From Bacteroides sp. (GTDB lineage Bacteria; Bacteroidota; Bacteroidia; Bacteroidales; Muribaculaceae): a stretch of DNA of 57,609 nucleotides. A program made the position numbers and the translations under genes. Positions 17,393 through 26,309 of the stretch are shown here, piece by piece (positions within the stretch are counted from its first letter, which is position 1; every line of letters begins with the position of its first letter). The stretch lies in NCBI GenBank assembly GCA_014802265.1, contig JAAVCP010000056.1:1-57609 (forward strand). The letters are read 5' to 3'. The notes below the pieces were generated by a model. The model had not been told where the DNA came from, did not search any database, and saw nothing but the letters and a program-made list of their open reading frames with translations.

Positions 17393-18387
17393 GTGTCAGG
17401 CATAATTTCTTTTAGTGGCTGAAAAAATAAGTTTTTAACTGTGTCAAGTTCCATATCAAAACAATTACCTTGTTCACGGTATGTAAGGTAATAAGCATCG
17501 ATGAGATCTTTTTCGATTTTGGAAAAAGTGTCTGGTCCAATTGCATTAAGTTCTGCTCGATACAACAAATCGGCAAATGCCGCGCTTACTATATGTGGAT
17601 ATGGAGAGGTAAAGGATGGAACAATTTTATTCATCCACTTATTCTCAAAATTTTCAGAATATCCAATAAAAATGATTGTTTTACCATAATAAGGGAAAAC
17701 ATTAACGATATTCACTTCTTGATAATCGTACTTACAGTAGGCGCTACGACCGTCATGTACGCATATTGGTGCAGCTACACATACATCCAGTTGATAAGGT
17801 AATTCTATATACTTAAATGAAATGTTAGTGTAGTCATTTTCAAAAATACCTTTCTCTAAAAATTCTTTGTAAAAGATTAAATTCGCATAGGAATAATCTA
17901 TTTGAGAAAGTATACAGGCAATATTCCAATGGTAATTAGGATAATTGGAAACTGAAAAGAGTAATTGGTGACGTAAAAGATCATGGACAGCTCTATTGGC
18001 ATATGCTTCCCGGCATACGTTTCGATAAGATAGAAGATATTGATTACGCATGTTTTGCCAGTCTACGAATCCGGAAGATGGTTCAATTTCTGCAAATAGT
18101 TTATTATCATGTTCGCTACAAAACCCATGAAAGCCAAAAGCGTCCTTAAGACCTCGATAATAGTAGTGTAGCATATCGTCCTCGGCAATTGAAATTAGTT
18201 CTCGAGGTTCAAAGAGATAAATTTTTGATTGAGGACAAAAAGGTTGAAGGATGTGTTTACGTGAAAATACGTGGGAAAAAATCGCTGTGGAATTACAGTT
18301 CGGACAATGACATACACTGCGAGCTTTTTTTGCTTGCTTATACAAAGATTGTAAATCCAAAAAAAATTGTCGTTGCTGCTGATCCAT
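17377..18387 (-). CDS. Unrecognised Cys/His-rich N-terminus protein inside the methyltransferase-helicase operon
   Basis: A 336-residue protein I cannot assign. The N-terminal 100 residues carry a spaced Cys/His set: C26, C28 and C31 (CHCPNC), SHVFSRKHIL (H39, H45), then HGFCSEHDNKLFAEIE (C90, H93, D94). This could be a treble-clef or HNH-like zinc site. The rest is aromatic-rich and lacks signal peptide or membrane helices. The start codon overlaps the methyltransferase stop by one base (TAATG) and its stop overlaps the helicase start by 16 bases, so it is an integral operon member. It is very AT-rich (13 G/C in the 60 bases from 17821). It is not part of the yeeABC-type trio as I know it. 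Confidence 0.75.
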   Translation of the reverse strand: MDQQQRQFFLDLQSLYKQAKKARSVCHCPNCNSTAIFSHVFSRKHILQPFCPQSKIYLFEPRELISIAEDDMLHYYYRGLKDAFGFHGFCSEHDNKLFAEIEPSSGFVDWQNMRNQYLLSYRNVCREAYANRAVHDLLRHQLLFSVSNYPNYHWNIACILSQIDYSYANLIFYKEFLEKGIFENDYTNISFKYIELPYQLDVCVAAPICVHDGRSAYCKYDYQEVNIVNVFPYYGKTIIFIGYSENFENKWMNKIVPSFTSPYPHIVSAAFADLLYRAELNAIGPDTFSKIEKDLIDAYYLTYREQGNCFDMELDTVKNLFFQPLKEIMPDTWKTL

Positions 18388-21134
18388 TATTTCTTTGTCA
18401 TTTTAGCGTAGAGTTTGAATAGGTGTTCGAGGCGTTCTTCGTCGGAGGTGAAGGGTTCGGAACGATAGATACGTTCCACAGCGAGGTCAAGCTGATGGTG
18501 GGCTTCGCGGAGTTCGTCGGGCATGGTTTCTGGATTATACATTTCTCCAAGTGTCATATCAAAATTTTCATCACGGATGTTTAGAATATTTTGAGCTAAC
18601 TGTTCCAATTCTTCTTTCTCAGCTGTTGTCAGTTTCGGGAAGGGGAAAGTGTTATAGCAAAGAGTGGCAGAATAACGATAATCAGTTTTCAAACGACCAC
18701 CAACAGTACGAACCCAAAGATTGTGCATTTTAGAGGTAAGTAATGCAAAAAGCCACTTCTGTGCATCATAGATTGCATTTGCTGAATCAGCAATAACAAT
18801 TTCTTTATCAAGAAAACCGATTGGAATATACTGTCGACGCTCAGAAGAAACACGAGGAACTATAATAGATTCACTTGCACTATAAGAACTAAAGAAAAAT
18901 GAATAAGGTCTATTAGCAGTATCTCTTGTTGCTTTTTCCGTGCTATTAAGTCTGAACTCTCGGATATTTTCAAAACGGGATTTTAATTCCGGATTAGAGT
19001 TAGCAAAACTGTAATCACACTCCTCGACAAAAATACAATATCGCGTAAAACCATTTATAAATTCCTGCGAACCAATATACGGATGAACGAATTTTGCATA
19101 ATCAGGATAATGTTCAATGAATCTCGTTGCTTCCTCTTTAGAAAGAATTAGATTGCCATTATCTGTTGCTTTATTACCATATACCATTTTAGATACATGT
19201 TGGCTTATCCTTATAGATTTTTTATCAATAATCTCAATGGTACCAGGAGTTAGGTAACAACTAATAGCATTCACATTTATCTTGCGTGAATCATTGTAAA
19301 TATACTTTGGAGAATTAGACTTAGATTGTAAACCAACAACAACACATATTACCGCTGCCGTATGCTTTGCATTATTCGACCACTTAAAGGATGTTACCGC
19401 ATATCCGATTTCGATGCCTATAGCAAAGATGGGAGTCCAGAGCATTGCAACTTGTTCGCCTTGACATATAGAATTTGTTGATACAAAAGCGGCTTTTGAC
19501 AGCGAATCTTTTATATATTTAGCAGCCTTGTAGAACCAAATTGAAATATAGTCAAGATCTTTGAAACTTTTGAAATGACCCAATGCTATTTGTTTGTCTT
19601 CTTTTTGCTCTTTGTTCTGCATGGAGCTTCCGAGATACGGCGGATTGCCCATTATGTAGACTTCATCTTCAGGGGTGTGGGGACAGACAGTGTTCCAGTC
19701 AAGGCGACAAGCGTTGCCGCAGACGATATGACCGGAGGGTTTGAGGGGAAGAGTATCGGGTTGGACTCCGAAGGTATCGCGGAACTTTACGTTCATCTGG
19801 TGCTCGGCGAGCCAAAGGGAAAGTGTAGCTGTGTCACAAGCGTATTCGTCAACTTCAATACCGTAAAATTGTGTCAGAGCGATGTTGGGGAACGGCAGAA
19901 TTGCAATGTTAGTAATATCTCTAAGTGTTTGCCAAATCCGGATTTCCAACTCACGCAGACGTTTATAGGCAATAATTAAGAAGTTTCCACTACCGCAAGC
20001 AGGGTCAAAGAATTTGATTGTAGACAAGCGATTAAGCAATGCGCGAAGTCGCTGAGTAGCCCGATCGAAGTTAATCTTCTTATCCATCTTTTCGCGAGCT
20101 TCCGCACAAGCTACCTCAAATTCTTCTTCGAGAGCGTCGAGAAAAAGAGGACGAATAACTTTTTCAATGTTCGGAACAGAGGTATAGTGCATGCCAAGTC
20201 CGGCACGTTGTTCAGGCGTTACAACTGCTTGAATCATCGAGCCGAAAATATCGGGGTTTATATCTTTCCAATCATATTCGCCACAATTGAGAATCAAAGT
20301 GCGGGCACGACGCGATAACACCGGAATGGGATAACGATCGCGGAAAAGTCCACCATTAACGTAAGGGAATACCTCATAGAACTTCGGCAAAGTAGAAAGC
20401 ACATCCTGGTCTATAGTTGACATTGCAAGGAAAGTACGGTCGAGAAATTCGCCAAGGTCAGAGCCATCCTCCTTTGTATGAGTTTTAAGCGTATTGGTAA
20501 AGAGGTTATTACCTGGGAATAGTCCTGTATCTTCGGCAAAGAAACAGAAAAGCAGACGCGACATAAAGACATTGAGCGCATGAACGGTTTTAGGATCGCG
20601 AATATTATTGTAGCGGCGAATATCGTCGAAGAGTTTCGCCATCAGTTCGGCAGACTTTACGTCAGCTTCGGCTTCCTCTGTGAACTGGATTTTTTCGATA
20701 CCGGCAAGGGGCGTAAAAAATTCAAAGTCTTTCCAGAGTAGGTCAATACTATTTTCGTACCAATCATTTTCCTTCGGATCGTATGCCACAACGTAAACAC
20801 CATTGCTCGTGATGTAAAGACGCGGCGATTGTTTGGCAATCTTTGCATCTTCTCGCATAGCGTTGACTATATCGTACATTTTGGAGCAATCACCGTCAAT
20901 AGTATTAACGGCAGCCGGACGATATGCGACAAGATTCTTGATAAGGATAGTTTCGCCATCTTTAGCAAGATTACCTGCACCTTCTTTGGTACGACGAATT
21001 TGGCCGTCACCATAACCGGCAAAAATACGAAGTAACTCAAAGATAAACTCCGGGGCAGACGTTTCACGCTGCCCGAGTTGCTCCAATGCATCGGTCGCTT
21101 GAACCTGTGAATATGATTTGGTTTTCTTTGCCAT
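18387..21134 (-). CDS. MmeI/YeeA-type adenine-specific DNA methyltransferase
   Basis: A 915-residue N6-adenine DNA methyltransferase. From MAKK: motif I FFDPACGSGNFL (about 375-386, SAM binding), motif IV MGNPPYLG (about 495-502, NPPY catalytic), preceded by YGIEVDEYACDTATLSLWLAE. A variable target-recognition region spans about 530-790. The C-terminal block with MPDELREAHHQLDLAVERIY is characteristic of MmeI/YeeA-like enzymes. I see no PD-(D/E)XK nuclease motif at the N-terminus, so cleavage would need partners. A TTG at 21158 would add 8 residues; ATG 21134 is preferred. It is the first gene of a four-member overlapping operon. The recognition region is AT-rich (18 of 60 G/C at 19261) while the conserved parts are near 50%. 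Confidence 0.9.
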   Translation of the reverse strand: MAKKTKSYSQVQATDALEQLGQRETSAPEFIFELLRIFAGYGDGQIRRTKEGAGNLAKDGETILIKNLVAYRPAAVNTIDGDCSKMYDIVNAMREDAKIAKQSPRLYITSNGVYVVAYDPKENDWYENSIDLLWKDFEFFTPLAGIEKIQFTEEAEADVKSAELMAKLFDDIRRYNNIRDPKTVHALNVFMSRLLFCFFAEDTGLFPGNNLFTNTLKTHTKEDGSDLGEFLDRTFLAMSTIDQDVLSTLPKFYEVFPYVNGGLFRDRYPIPVLSRRARTLILNCGEYDWKDINPDIFGSMIQAVVTPEQRAGLGMHYTSVPNIEKVIRPLFLDALEEEFEVACAEAREKMDKKINFDRATQRLRALLNRLSTIKFFDPACGSGNFLIIAYKRLRELEIRIWQTLRDITNIAILPFPNIALTQFYGIEVDEYACDTATLSLWLAEHQMNVKFRDTFGVQPDTLPLKPSGHIVCGNACRLDWNTVCPHTPEDEVYIMGNPPYLGSSMQNKEQKEDKQIALGHFKSFKDLDYISIWFYKAAKYIKDSLSKAAFVSTNSICQGEQVAMLWTPIFAIGIEIGYAVTSFKWSNNAKHTAAVICVVVGLQSKSNSPKYIYNDSRKINVNAISCYLTPGTIEIIDKKSIRISQHVSKMVYGNKATDNGNLILSKEEATRFIEHYPDYAKFVHPYIGSQEFINGFTRYCIFVEECDYSFANSNPELKSRFENIREFRLNSTEKATRDTANRPYSFFFSSYSASESIIVPRVSSERRQYIPIGFLDKEIVIADSANAIYDAQKWLFALLTSKMHNLWVRTVGGRLKTDYRYSATLCYNTFPFPKLTTAEKEELEQLAQNILNIRDENFDMTLGEMYNPETMPDELREAHHQLDLAVERIYRSEPFTSDEERLEHLFKLYAKMTKK

Positions 21135-21158
21135 AATCAAAAATATGATAACACCCAA

Positions 21159-21959
21159 GTAGCATCTGAAGGCTGACCAAAGCCTGTAACGGCTACAAGA
21201 ATATTCTCAAAGTGTTTCGGCTCTCGCCGTATTTTGCTTTCACTGACTGGTCATTCTCAGATTGGCGTCAATTCCATAATACAAAATTACCAAAAAATTC
21301 TGATATATCCCTTCTCTCTGTCAAGTTTTTATCAAGCCACTTATTCCGTGTCTACAACACCGAATAAGTTATACCGAGAGTATGGATTATTTTCCGGTAA
21401 TGCCGAACTGGACATCCACACCATAGCCTCTACAAGTGTCAGCTTTCACATTCATATCCTTTTTATGAAAACTTGACTTTATCGAGGTTTTCTCCCTCTG
21501 GATAGGGTAGGGGGATTAATAAAAAAATTCGTAAATTTATATTTGAATTAAGACAGAACGCTTCGGTTTCGTTCCAAAAGTGATGTTGGGATTTGCTTTG
21601 AAATCCTAAGATCCAACGGACAACCGCTAATCTCACCTTGAAATCGTGAACTTCCCCACAAATCTAACTCAATCTGCCCTTAGTTTCAACAACCGAACAG
21701 CCATAGAGTGATGGAATAAGGCTTGGGAACAATCTCAAAAAATCCCATTTAGCTAAGTCTAAATATCAGACAATTACTCTAAAACTATGTACCCCATTCT
21801 GTGGTATCACACTGGTATCACAAACGAGTAAAAAACAGTAAAAACTGGTAACAAAAAAATTGGCAAAGTAGGGTGGTGGGTGTGCATAAGTTGAATGTTT
21901 AATAATACACAAAATGCTTACAATGAAGCTATTAACAGACCTGAAGTGTAGGGTAACAA
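21159..21959. other. Gene-free 800 bases between the accessory operon and tRNA-Arg
   Basis: No ORF with family features is visible on either strand. It holds a candidate -7 box (21282) and a short direct repeat (GGTATCACA at 21801 and 21812). It contains no integrase and nothing I can identify as an integrase remnant. Its length and AT-richness fit an old insertion scar beside a tRNA gene. Confidence 0.45.
21282..21289 (-). promoter_or_regulatory. Candidate -7 box of the accessory operon
   Basis: A minus-strand TAATTTTG matches the Bacteroidota -7 element, 148 bases before the methyltransferase ATG. There is no TTTG at the standard spacing, so support is weak. Confidence 0.3.
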
Positions 21960-21989
21960 AACAAAAGGACTGTCTCCCGACAATCCTTT
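21960..21989 (-). terminator. Terminator of tRNA-Arg
   Basis: On the minus strand AAAAGGATTGTC pairs with GACAGTCCTTTT (one wobble) around GGGA, followed by GTTTTG. It directly follows the encoded CCA end. Confidence 0.75.
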
Positions 21990-22066
21990 TGGTGACTCGT
22001 GCAGGATTCAAACCTGCAACCTTCTGATCCGTAGTCAGATGCTCTATTCAGTTGAGCTAACGAACC
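21990..22066 (-). tRNA. tRNA-Arg (anticodon ACG)
   Basis: A 77-base minus-strand tRNA with encoded CCA. The anticodon stem is TCTGA/TCAGA around loop CTACGGA, giving anticodon ACG (inosine-modified; reads CGN). The T-arm GCAGG-TTTGAAT-CCTGC and D-arm AGCTCA...GAGC are intact. The acceptor stem GGTTCGT/ACGAGTC has two wobble pairs. A TTTG-N19-TAACTTTG promoter lies 39 bases upstream and a terminator directly downstream. Confidence 0.95.
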
Positions 22067-22104
22067 ATTGCTTTCGCTGTTAATTCGCTTCCGAATTGCG
22101 AGTG

Positions 22105-22135
22105 CAAAGTTACGACTTTTTTCTGAACCTACAAA
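22105..22135 (-). promoter_or_regulatory. Promoter of tRNA-Arg
   Basis: A minus-strand TTTG (22132-22135), 19 bases, then TAACTTTG (22105-22112): an exact match to the Bacteroidota housekeeping promoter. Expected start is near 22099. Confidence 0.8.
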
Positions 22136-22153
22136 ATTTTTAATTAAATTTTT

Positions 22154-22525
22154 TCAGAAAAATAATGTAATTTTTGCATTCCCTGTAATGCCCTCTATTG
22201 GTGGTGTTGATTTACAAATGGTTATATTTCCACTTTTCACATTGCTCCAACGGTCGGTTATTCGCTTACAGATATGGGCTGCAACAGTCTCCAGAAGCTT
22301 TCTTGGTGTATTCATTTCATATTTCACAATCTCGTAGACATCGGCGTATGAGATTGTGGCATTAAGATTATCGTTGAGAATCCCCGATGAATAGGGAATC
22401 CTCAACGATATTGTAACTGAAAACTCATTTCCTACCTTTGTCTCCTGCGGCATGACTCCATGAAACGCATAAAACCTAAGGTCAGAAAGGATAATTTCAA
22501 ATTCAGACATTTCCAGTCTGCTCAT
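22154..22525 (-). CDS. folB: Dihydroneopterin aldolase
   Basis: A 123-residue folate-biosynthesis enzyme that converts 7,8-dihydroneopterin to 6-hydroxymethyl-dihydropterin and glycolaldehyde. It shows LSDLRFYAFHGVMPQE (substrate-pocket FHG with adjacent E), ATISYADVYEIV, and KSTPPIEGITGNAKI near the C-terminus with the conserved lysine. Size matches the family. Its start (22525) overlaps the rpiB stop by 4 bases, so coupled translation favours MSRLEMSEF over the internal Met at 22510. It is the end of the engB-gtrA-rpiB-folB run. Confidence 0.93.
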   Translation of the reverse strand: MSRLEMSEFEIILSDLRFYAFHGVMPQETKVGNEFSVTISLRIPYSSGILNDNLNATISYADVYEIVKYEMNTPRKLLETVAAHICKRITDRWSNVKSGNITICKSTPPIEGITGNAKITLFF

Positions 22526-22968
22526 AACACTTCTCCCTCCACAGGAATCTTATCAATGCGCCGTTGATGTCTTCCTCCTTCAAATTCTGCATCCAGATAT
22601 GCGTCTACTATTTCTTTTGCCATCTCTTCGGAAATGAATCTGCCGGGAAGCACAAGGAAGTTAGCATCATTATGCTGACGGGCAAGGGCTGCCAGTTCCG
22701 GTAGCCAGCAGAGAGCGGCACGTATTTTCTGATGCTTGTTTAGAGTCATCTGTATACCATTGCCAGAACCGCACATTGCAATTCCAAAATTGCAGTCGCC
22801 GTTTTCAACGGCTGTAGCGGCGGGGTGGGCAAAATCGGCATAATCGCAGGATTCAGCCGAACAAGTGCCGAAATCAATTACTTCATATCCTTTTTCAATC
22901 AGATAAGGCTTGATAACTTCTTTTAATGGATAGCCGGCATGGTCGGCTGCCATCGCAATCTTTGTCAT
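22522..22968 (-). CDS. rpiB: Ribose-5-phosphate isomerase B
   Basis: A 148-residue RpiB/LacAB-family isomerase that interconverts ribose-5-P and ribulose-5-P in the pentose phosphate pathway. It starts MTKIAMAADHAGYPLK (AADHAG signature). It carries the catalytic cysteine C66 in GIAMCGSGNGI (usual form CGTGIG, here a variant with GSGNG) and RQHNDANFLVLPGRFI. The C-terminal GGRHQRRIDKI holds the phosphate-binding residues. It overlaps folB by 4 bases and lies 17 bases after gtrA. Confidence 0.94.
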   Translation of the reverse strand: MTKIAMAADHAGYPLKEVIKPYLIEKGYEVIDFGTCSAESCDYADFAHPAATAVENGDCNFGIAMCGSGNGIQMTLNKHQKIRAALCWLPELAALARQHNDANFLVLPGRFISEEMAKEIVDAYLDAEFEGGRHQRRIDKIPVEGEVL

Positions 22969-22985
22969 AATATTAGAATATAAGA

Positions 22986-23486
22986 TTAGTTTTGTTGAAG
23001 AACGTCGTCTTTATCAAGGAGAGATTCTTCATCTTGCAGCAATGAATTTTCAGGAGTTTTCTCCGGTTCAGATTTCTTTCTCCCTGTAAAAATTTTACTT
23101 GTGAAGGCAAACCTCACAAGAAGATAGTTTACAGGAATACATATAGCCATTGCCGGGAGCAGTGCGAGAGTCTTTCCCACTAATTGCTGAAAGATAGCCA
23201 CAAGACCCGTCTGCAATCCCATATTGAAGAGATGGCTTAAAGTGAAGCCCAGCCCTTTTTTTGCATTCGGACGGGTGTGGAATGTAAAATAACTTGAAAG
23301 AAAAAAATTACCGATGAAACTCAAGGCATAGCTTATCATTGATGATGGGACAGCTTTGACATGCAACACATGCACAAATATGATATAGAAACCATATTGC
23401 ATGACTGTTGCAGTGGCACCCACAAGTCCGAAACGTACAATCTCTGAAAATCGGCTATCGCTATTTATTATCTTCTTGAGGTTCAT
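22986..23486 (-). CDS. GtrA-family membrane protein
   Basis: A 166-residue membrane protein of the GtrA type, thought to flip polyprenyl-phosphate-linked sugars. It has four hydrophobic helices, beginning with [16 protein letters not shown] and including [18 protein letters not shown] and [16 protein letters not shown], all family signatures. A charged 35-residue tail follows. I chose MNLKKI (23486), which overlaps the engB stop by 26 bases. The upstream Met at 23537 would add 17 residues lying wholly within engB. A DPM1-like transferase at 5754-6482 is a possible functional partner. Confidence 0.85.
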   Translation of the reverse strand: MNLKKIINSDSRFSEIVRFGLVGATATVMQYGFYIIFVHVLHVKAVPSSMISYALSFIGNFFLSSYFTFHTRPNAKKGLGFTLSHLFNMGLQTGLVAIFQQLVGKTLALLPAMAICIPVNYLLVRFAFTSKIFTGRKKSEPEKTPENSLLQDEESLLDKDDVLQQN

Positions 23487-24126
23487 TATTTTGGGTAGTA
23501 TGTTCAGTTTCCGGCTCTCCGGATTGACTGACTTCATGGTTTATTTTTTCAATATAGTCGAGAATTTCATCTCGCCCGGTGCCTTTCTCTGATGAAGTTA
23601 TAAACACCGGAGGCAGTTCCTCCCAATTTGAAAGCAATGTTTTCTCATAAGCCTCCACCTTTGCCTTGGCTGCATTAGGACCGAGCTTGTCGGCTTTAGT
23701 AAATACTAATGCAAACGGCACCCCATTCTCTCCGAGCCAATTAATGAACTCAAGGTCAATCTTCTGAGGTTCGTGGCGAATGTCGATTAACACAAAGAGG
23801 AGAGTCATCTGTTGTCTGTTGAGCACATATTCGGTAATCATGCGCCTAAACTCGTTTCTCTGCTCTTTCCCTCTTGCCGCATAACCATAACCTGGGAGGT
23901 CGACGATATAAAATTTACCGTCGTTAATACTGAAATGATTGATAAGAAGGGTTTTGCCGGGTTTTTGAGAAGTCTTGGCAAGACCCTTCTTGCGGGTCAG
24001 CATATTTATAAGTGAAGATTTGCCAACATTCGAGCGCCCTATAAAGGCATATTCAGGAACATTGGTGGCAGGGCATTTTGATACGTCTGCATTACTTATC
24101 TCATATTTGGCATTCTTTATTTCCAT
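23461..24126 (-). CDS. engB: Ribosome-biogenesis GTP-binding protein EngB (YsxC/YihA)
   Basis: A 221-residue GTPase needed for 50S subunit assembly. It shows G1 [10 protein letters not shown] (30-39), G2 region TSQKPGKT, G3 DLPGYGYA, and G4 TKADK. The tail beyond the G-domain is acidic (about 20 residues, ending QEDNK). A minus-strand TAACTTTG box (24132-24139) ends 5 bases before the ATG, so the transcript would be nearly leaderless. It heads the engB-gtrA-rpiB-folB gene run. Confidence 0.95.
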   Translation of the reverse strand: MEIKNAKYEISNADVSKCPATNVPEYAFIGRSNVGKSSLINMLTRKKGLAKTSQKPGKTLLINHFSINDGKFYIVDLPGYGYAARGKEQRNEFRRMITEYVLNRQQMTLLFVLIDIRHEPQKIDLEFINWLGENGVPFALVFTKADKLGPNAAKAKVEAYEKTLLSNWEELPPVFITSSEKGTGRDEILDYIEKINHEVSQSGEPETEHTTQNNEPQEDNK

Positions 24127-24206
24127 ATTCGCAAAGTTAATATTTTTTTAACAGATATCTTTTAATATAAGGAAATAAAAAAACATATTGTTCATAAATT
24201 AATTGT

Positions 24207-25574
24207 TCACTCATGAAATACGAGCCCGTGAATAAGCTCCAAAGCCCGGTCTGCCTTGTCAGCATCAACCACATAGGTTATGGTTGTGTCGGAATTACCG
24301 GCAGAATAGGCTTCCACGATTATTCCGTCGCGGTTGAGTGTATGCCATATTCTTCCTGCGAGTCTGCTTCTCTCTTTCATATTTTCTCCCACCATAGCTA
24401 TGGTGGAAAGAGAGTCTTTGCGGATTGGGGCACTGATTGAAGCAGTTGACAGCTCCGGTGCGAATTCTGAAAGTAGTTGCCGGGCAGTAATGTCAGCGTC
24501 AGCTCCTGCCACCCCGAAAGAATATTCATTGGGAGAGTCGTCATGGTTAAGGAGAAAAATCTTTATGCCATGGCGTGCAAGCGCATTAAGTGTGCGCGTT
24601 GAGATTTCACTCATCCTGTCGTCATCAATGCCGGTGAGAGTGAATATAGTTGTATTGCGCAGCGTTGATACTCCCTTTATGGGGAATTTATTGTCAAGCT
24701 GATTGTCGGTTATAAGAGTGCCGGGTGCAGTAGGATTAAATGTATTTAGGATTTTGATCGGGATGTTTTTATGAAACACCGGATAAATCGTCGGTGGGTA
24801 AATCACTTTAGCACCGAAAGTGCAAAGCTCCATGCTTTCGATAAAAGACATAAAGGGCACCACTTCCGCCTCCGGGATAATACGTGGATCAGCCGTCATG
24901 AACCCATCCACATCAGTCCATATTTCCAGAATCTCCGCATCTAAAGCGGCTGCTATCAGGGCAGCTGTAAAGTCGCTTCCACCACGTCCCAGATTGGTGA
25001 TTGCCCCTGAGTCGCGGTCAGTAGATATAAATCCCGGTACGATAGCCTTGTTGAAAGGATTGGCAAACTCCTTAGATATAAGAGTGGAGGTGAGCTTTTG
25101 ATCGGCAATGTCCTTGCCAAACCATTTCTCGGTCTTTATAAATTCTAAAGAATCATGACGGGTGGCACCCTCAATCATAGCAGCCACTATGTGGGATGAC
25201 ATTCTTTCCCCGTAACTTACCACAACACAAAGAGTGCGTTCAGAAAGATCGCGTATCAAAGCCAACCCTTCGAATATTTTTTGAAGTTCACTGAGCAACT
25301 GACTAACCTTGTTGATAGTGTCAGCCCGCTTTGCCTCCTTGACTGTGTTGGAGATAATATTGAAGTGGCGTAAGGAGATCGCCTCCATCTCTTCACGAAA
25401 GGCAGGATTGCCTGACGCCGCCATGTTGGCGGTGGCTATCAGTTTGTCGGTCAGACCACCAAGGGCAGACACTACAACAACAGTAGGCTCGCTGATGCTT
25501 TCTACTATATCCTTAACATTTAAGAGGCTCTCAACGCTTCCGACGGAGGTGCCACCAAATTTTAATACTTTCAT
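24207..25574 (-). CDS. lysC: Aspartate kinase (monofunctional, two ACT domains)
   Basis: A 455-residue aspartokinase, first step of the lysine/threonine/methionine/diaminopimelate pathway. N-terminal MKVLKFGGTSVGS and VVSALGGLTDKL are catalytic-domain signatures. GRGGSDFTAALIAAAL (about 205-220) and EIWTDVDGFMTADPR bind ATP and aspartate. The C-terminal ~150 residues form paired ACT domains for amino-acid feedback. It has no homoserine dehydrogenase fusion, so it is the monofunctional Lys-type. It is flanked by intergenic gaps of 80 and 130 bases and is likely transcribed alone. Confidence 0.94.
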   Translation of the reverse strand: MKVLKFGGTSVGSVESLLNVKDIVESISEPTVVVVSALGGLTDKLIATANMAASGNPAFREEMEAISLRHFNIISNTVKEAKRADTINKVSQLLSELQKIFEGLALIRDLSERTLCVVVSYGERMSSHIVAAMIEGATRHDSLEFIKTEKWFGKDIADQKLTSTLISKEFANPFNKAIVPGFISTDRDSGAITNLGRGGSDFTAALIAAALDAEILEIWTDVDGFMTADPRIIPEAEVVPFMSFIESMELCTFGAKVIYPPTIYPVFHKNIPIKILNTFNPTAPGTLITDNQLDNKFPIKGVSTLRNTTIFTLTGIDDDRMSEISTRTLNALARHGIKIFLLNHDDSPNEYSFGVAGADADITARQLLSEFAPELSTASISAPIRKDSLSTIAMVGENMKERSRLAGRIWHTLNRDGIIVEAYSAGNSDTTITYVVDADKADRALELIHGLVFHE

Positions 25575-25704
25575 TCAATCCAAGAGGAGAGGAAGAAGAA
25601 ACAAATTAAAAATTACAGAGAAAATAATAAAAACTTCATCTGCAATTGTTTTATCATAGAAGGGAGATATTGACCTCTTCATAAAATCATCAAACGCCAA
25701 TACT

Positions 25705-26301
25705 ATGGATTTAAAAGATCTGCTATATAGCCACATCTCCGGCAGTATCCCGGGGCAAGGAAGCCTGCTGATCGCCGACCCAATGATGCATGGGGATTTT
25801 TTCTCGCGATCTGTGATTATAATTCTTGACCTTCCGGAAAAAGGAGGTGAACTCGGGCTCGTATTAAATAAAGAAACACACCTGACCTTAAAAGATCTTA
25901 TCCCCGACTGGGAAGAGGGTATAAAGGTTCCTGTCTTTTCAGGAGGTCCGGTTGACATGGATCGTCTTTTCTTGCTACATACCTTGAAAGATGTGTTCCC
26001 AGATGCTATGGAGGTATGTCCAGGCATTTATGTTGGGGGCAACGTAGACGACATTATCAACTATATCAACTCCGGAGGGGAAGTAGAGGGAAAGATGCGC
26101 TTTTTCTTGGGCTACAGCGGTTGGGCTCCCAATCAGCTTCAGCGTGAGATTGAACGGCATTCATGGGCAGTTAATCCCTCGCCCTCGGGAGAAGACCTTC
26201 TTAATGGAGAGGGGATGGAGTATTGGCGCAGGGAGGTAGAACAATTGGGGTCAGACTACCGCAGTTGGCTGATGGTTCCGCCAGACCCTTCCTACAACTG
26301 A
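25705..26301 (+). CDS. YqgE/AlgH family protein
   Basis: A 198-residue UPF0301 protein. Its signatures are GSLLIADPMMHGDFFSRSVI near the N-terminus, GELGLVLNKETHLTL, FSGGPVDMDRLFLLHT, and RFFLGYSGWAPNQLQRE in the C-terminal half. The biochemical role is unknown. In Pseudomonas AlgH was linked to alginate regulation. It is a single gene, convergent with the GNAT gene 8 bases downstream without a visible hairpin between them. Confidence 0.93.
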   Translation: MDLKDLLYSHISGSIPGQGSLLIADPMMHGDFFSRSVIIILDLPEKGGELGLVLNKETHLTLKDLIPDWEEGIKVPVFSGGPVDMDRLFLLHTLKDVFPDAMEVCPGIYVGGNVDDIINYINSGGEVEGKMRFFLGYSGWAPNQLQREIERHSWAVNPSPSGEDLLNGEGMEYWRREVEQLGSDYRSWLMVPPDPSYN

Positions 26302-26309
26302 AAAAGATC

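Noticed and set aside
21801..21822. GGTATCACA direct repeat as a CRISPR or attachment site
   Set aside because: Only two copies, two bases apart, with no spacer pattern or cas gene.
21766..22011. 81-residue minus-strand ORF overlapping tRNA-Arg
   Set aside because: It runs through the tRNA gene and its terminator. No integrase or other family motif is visible.
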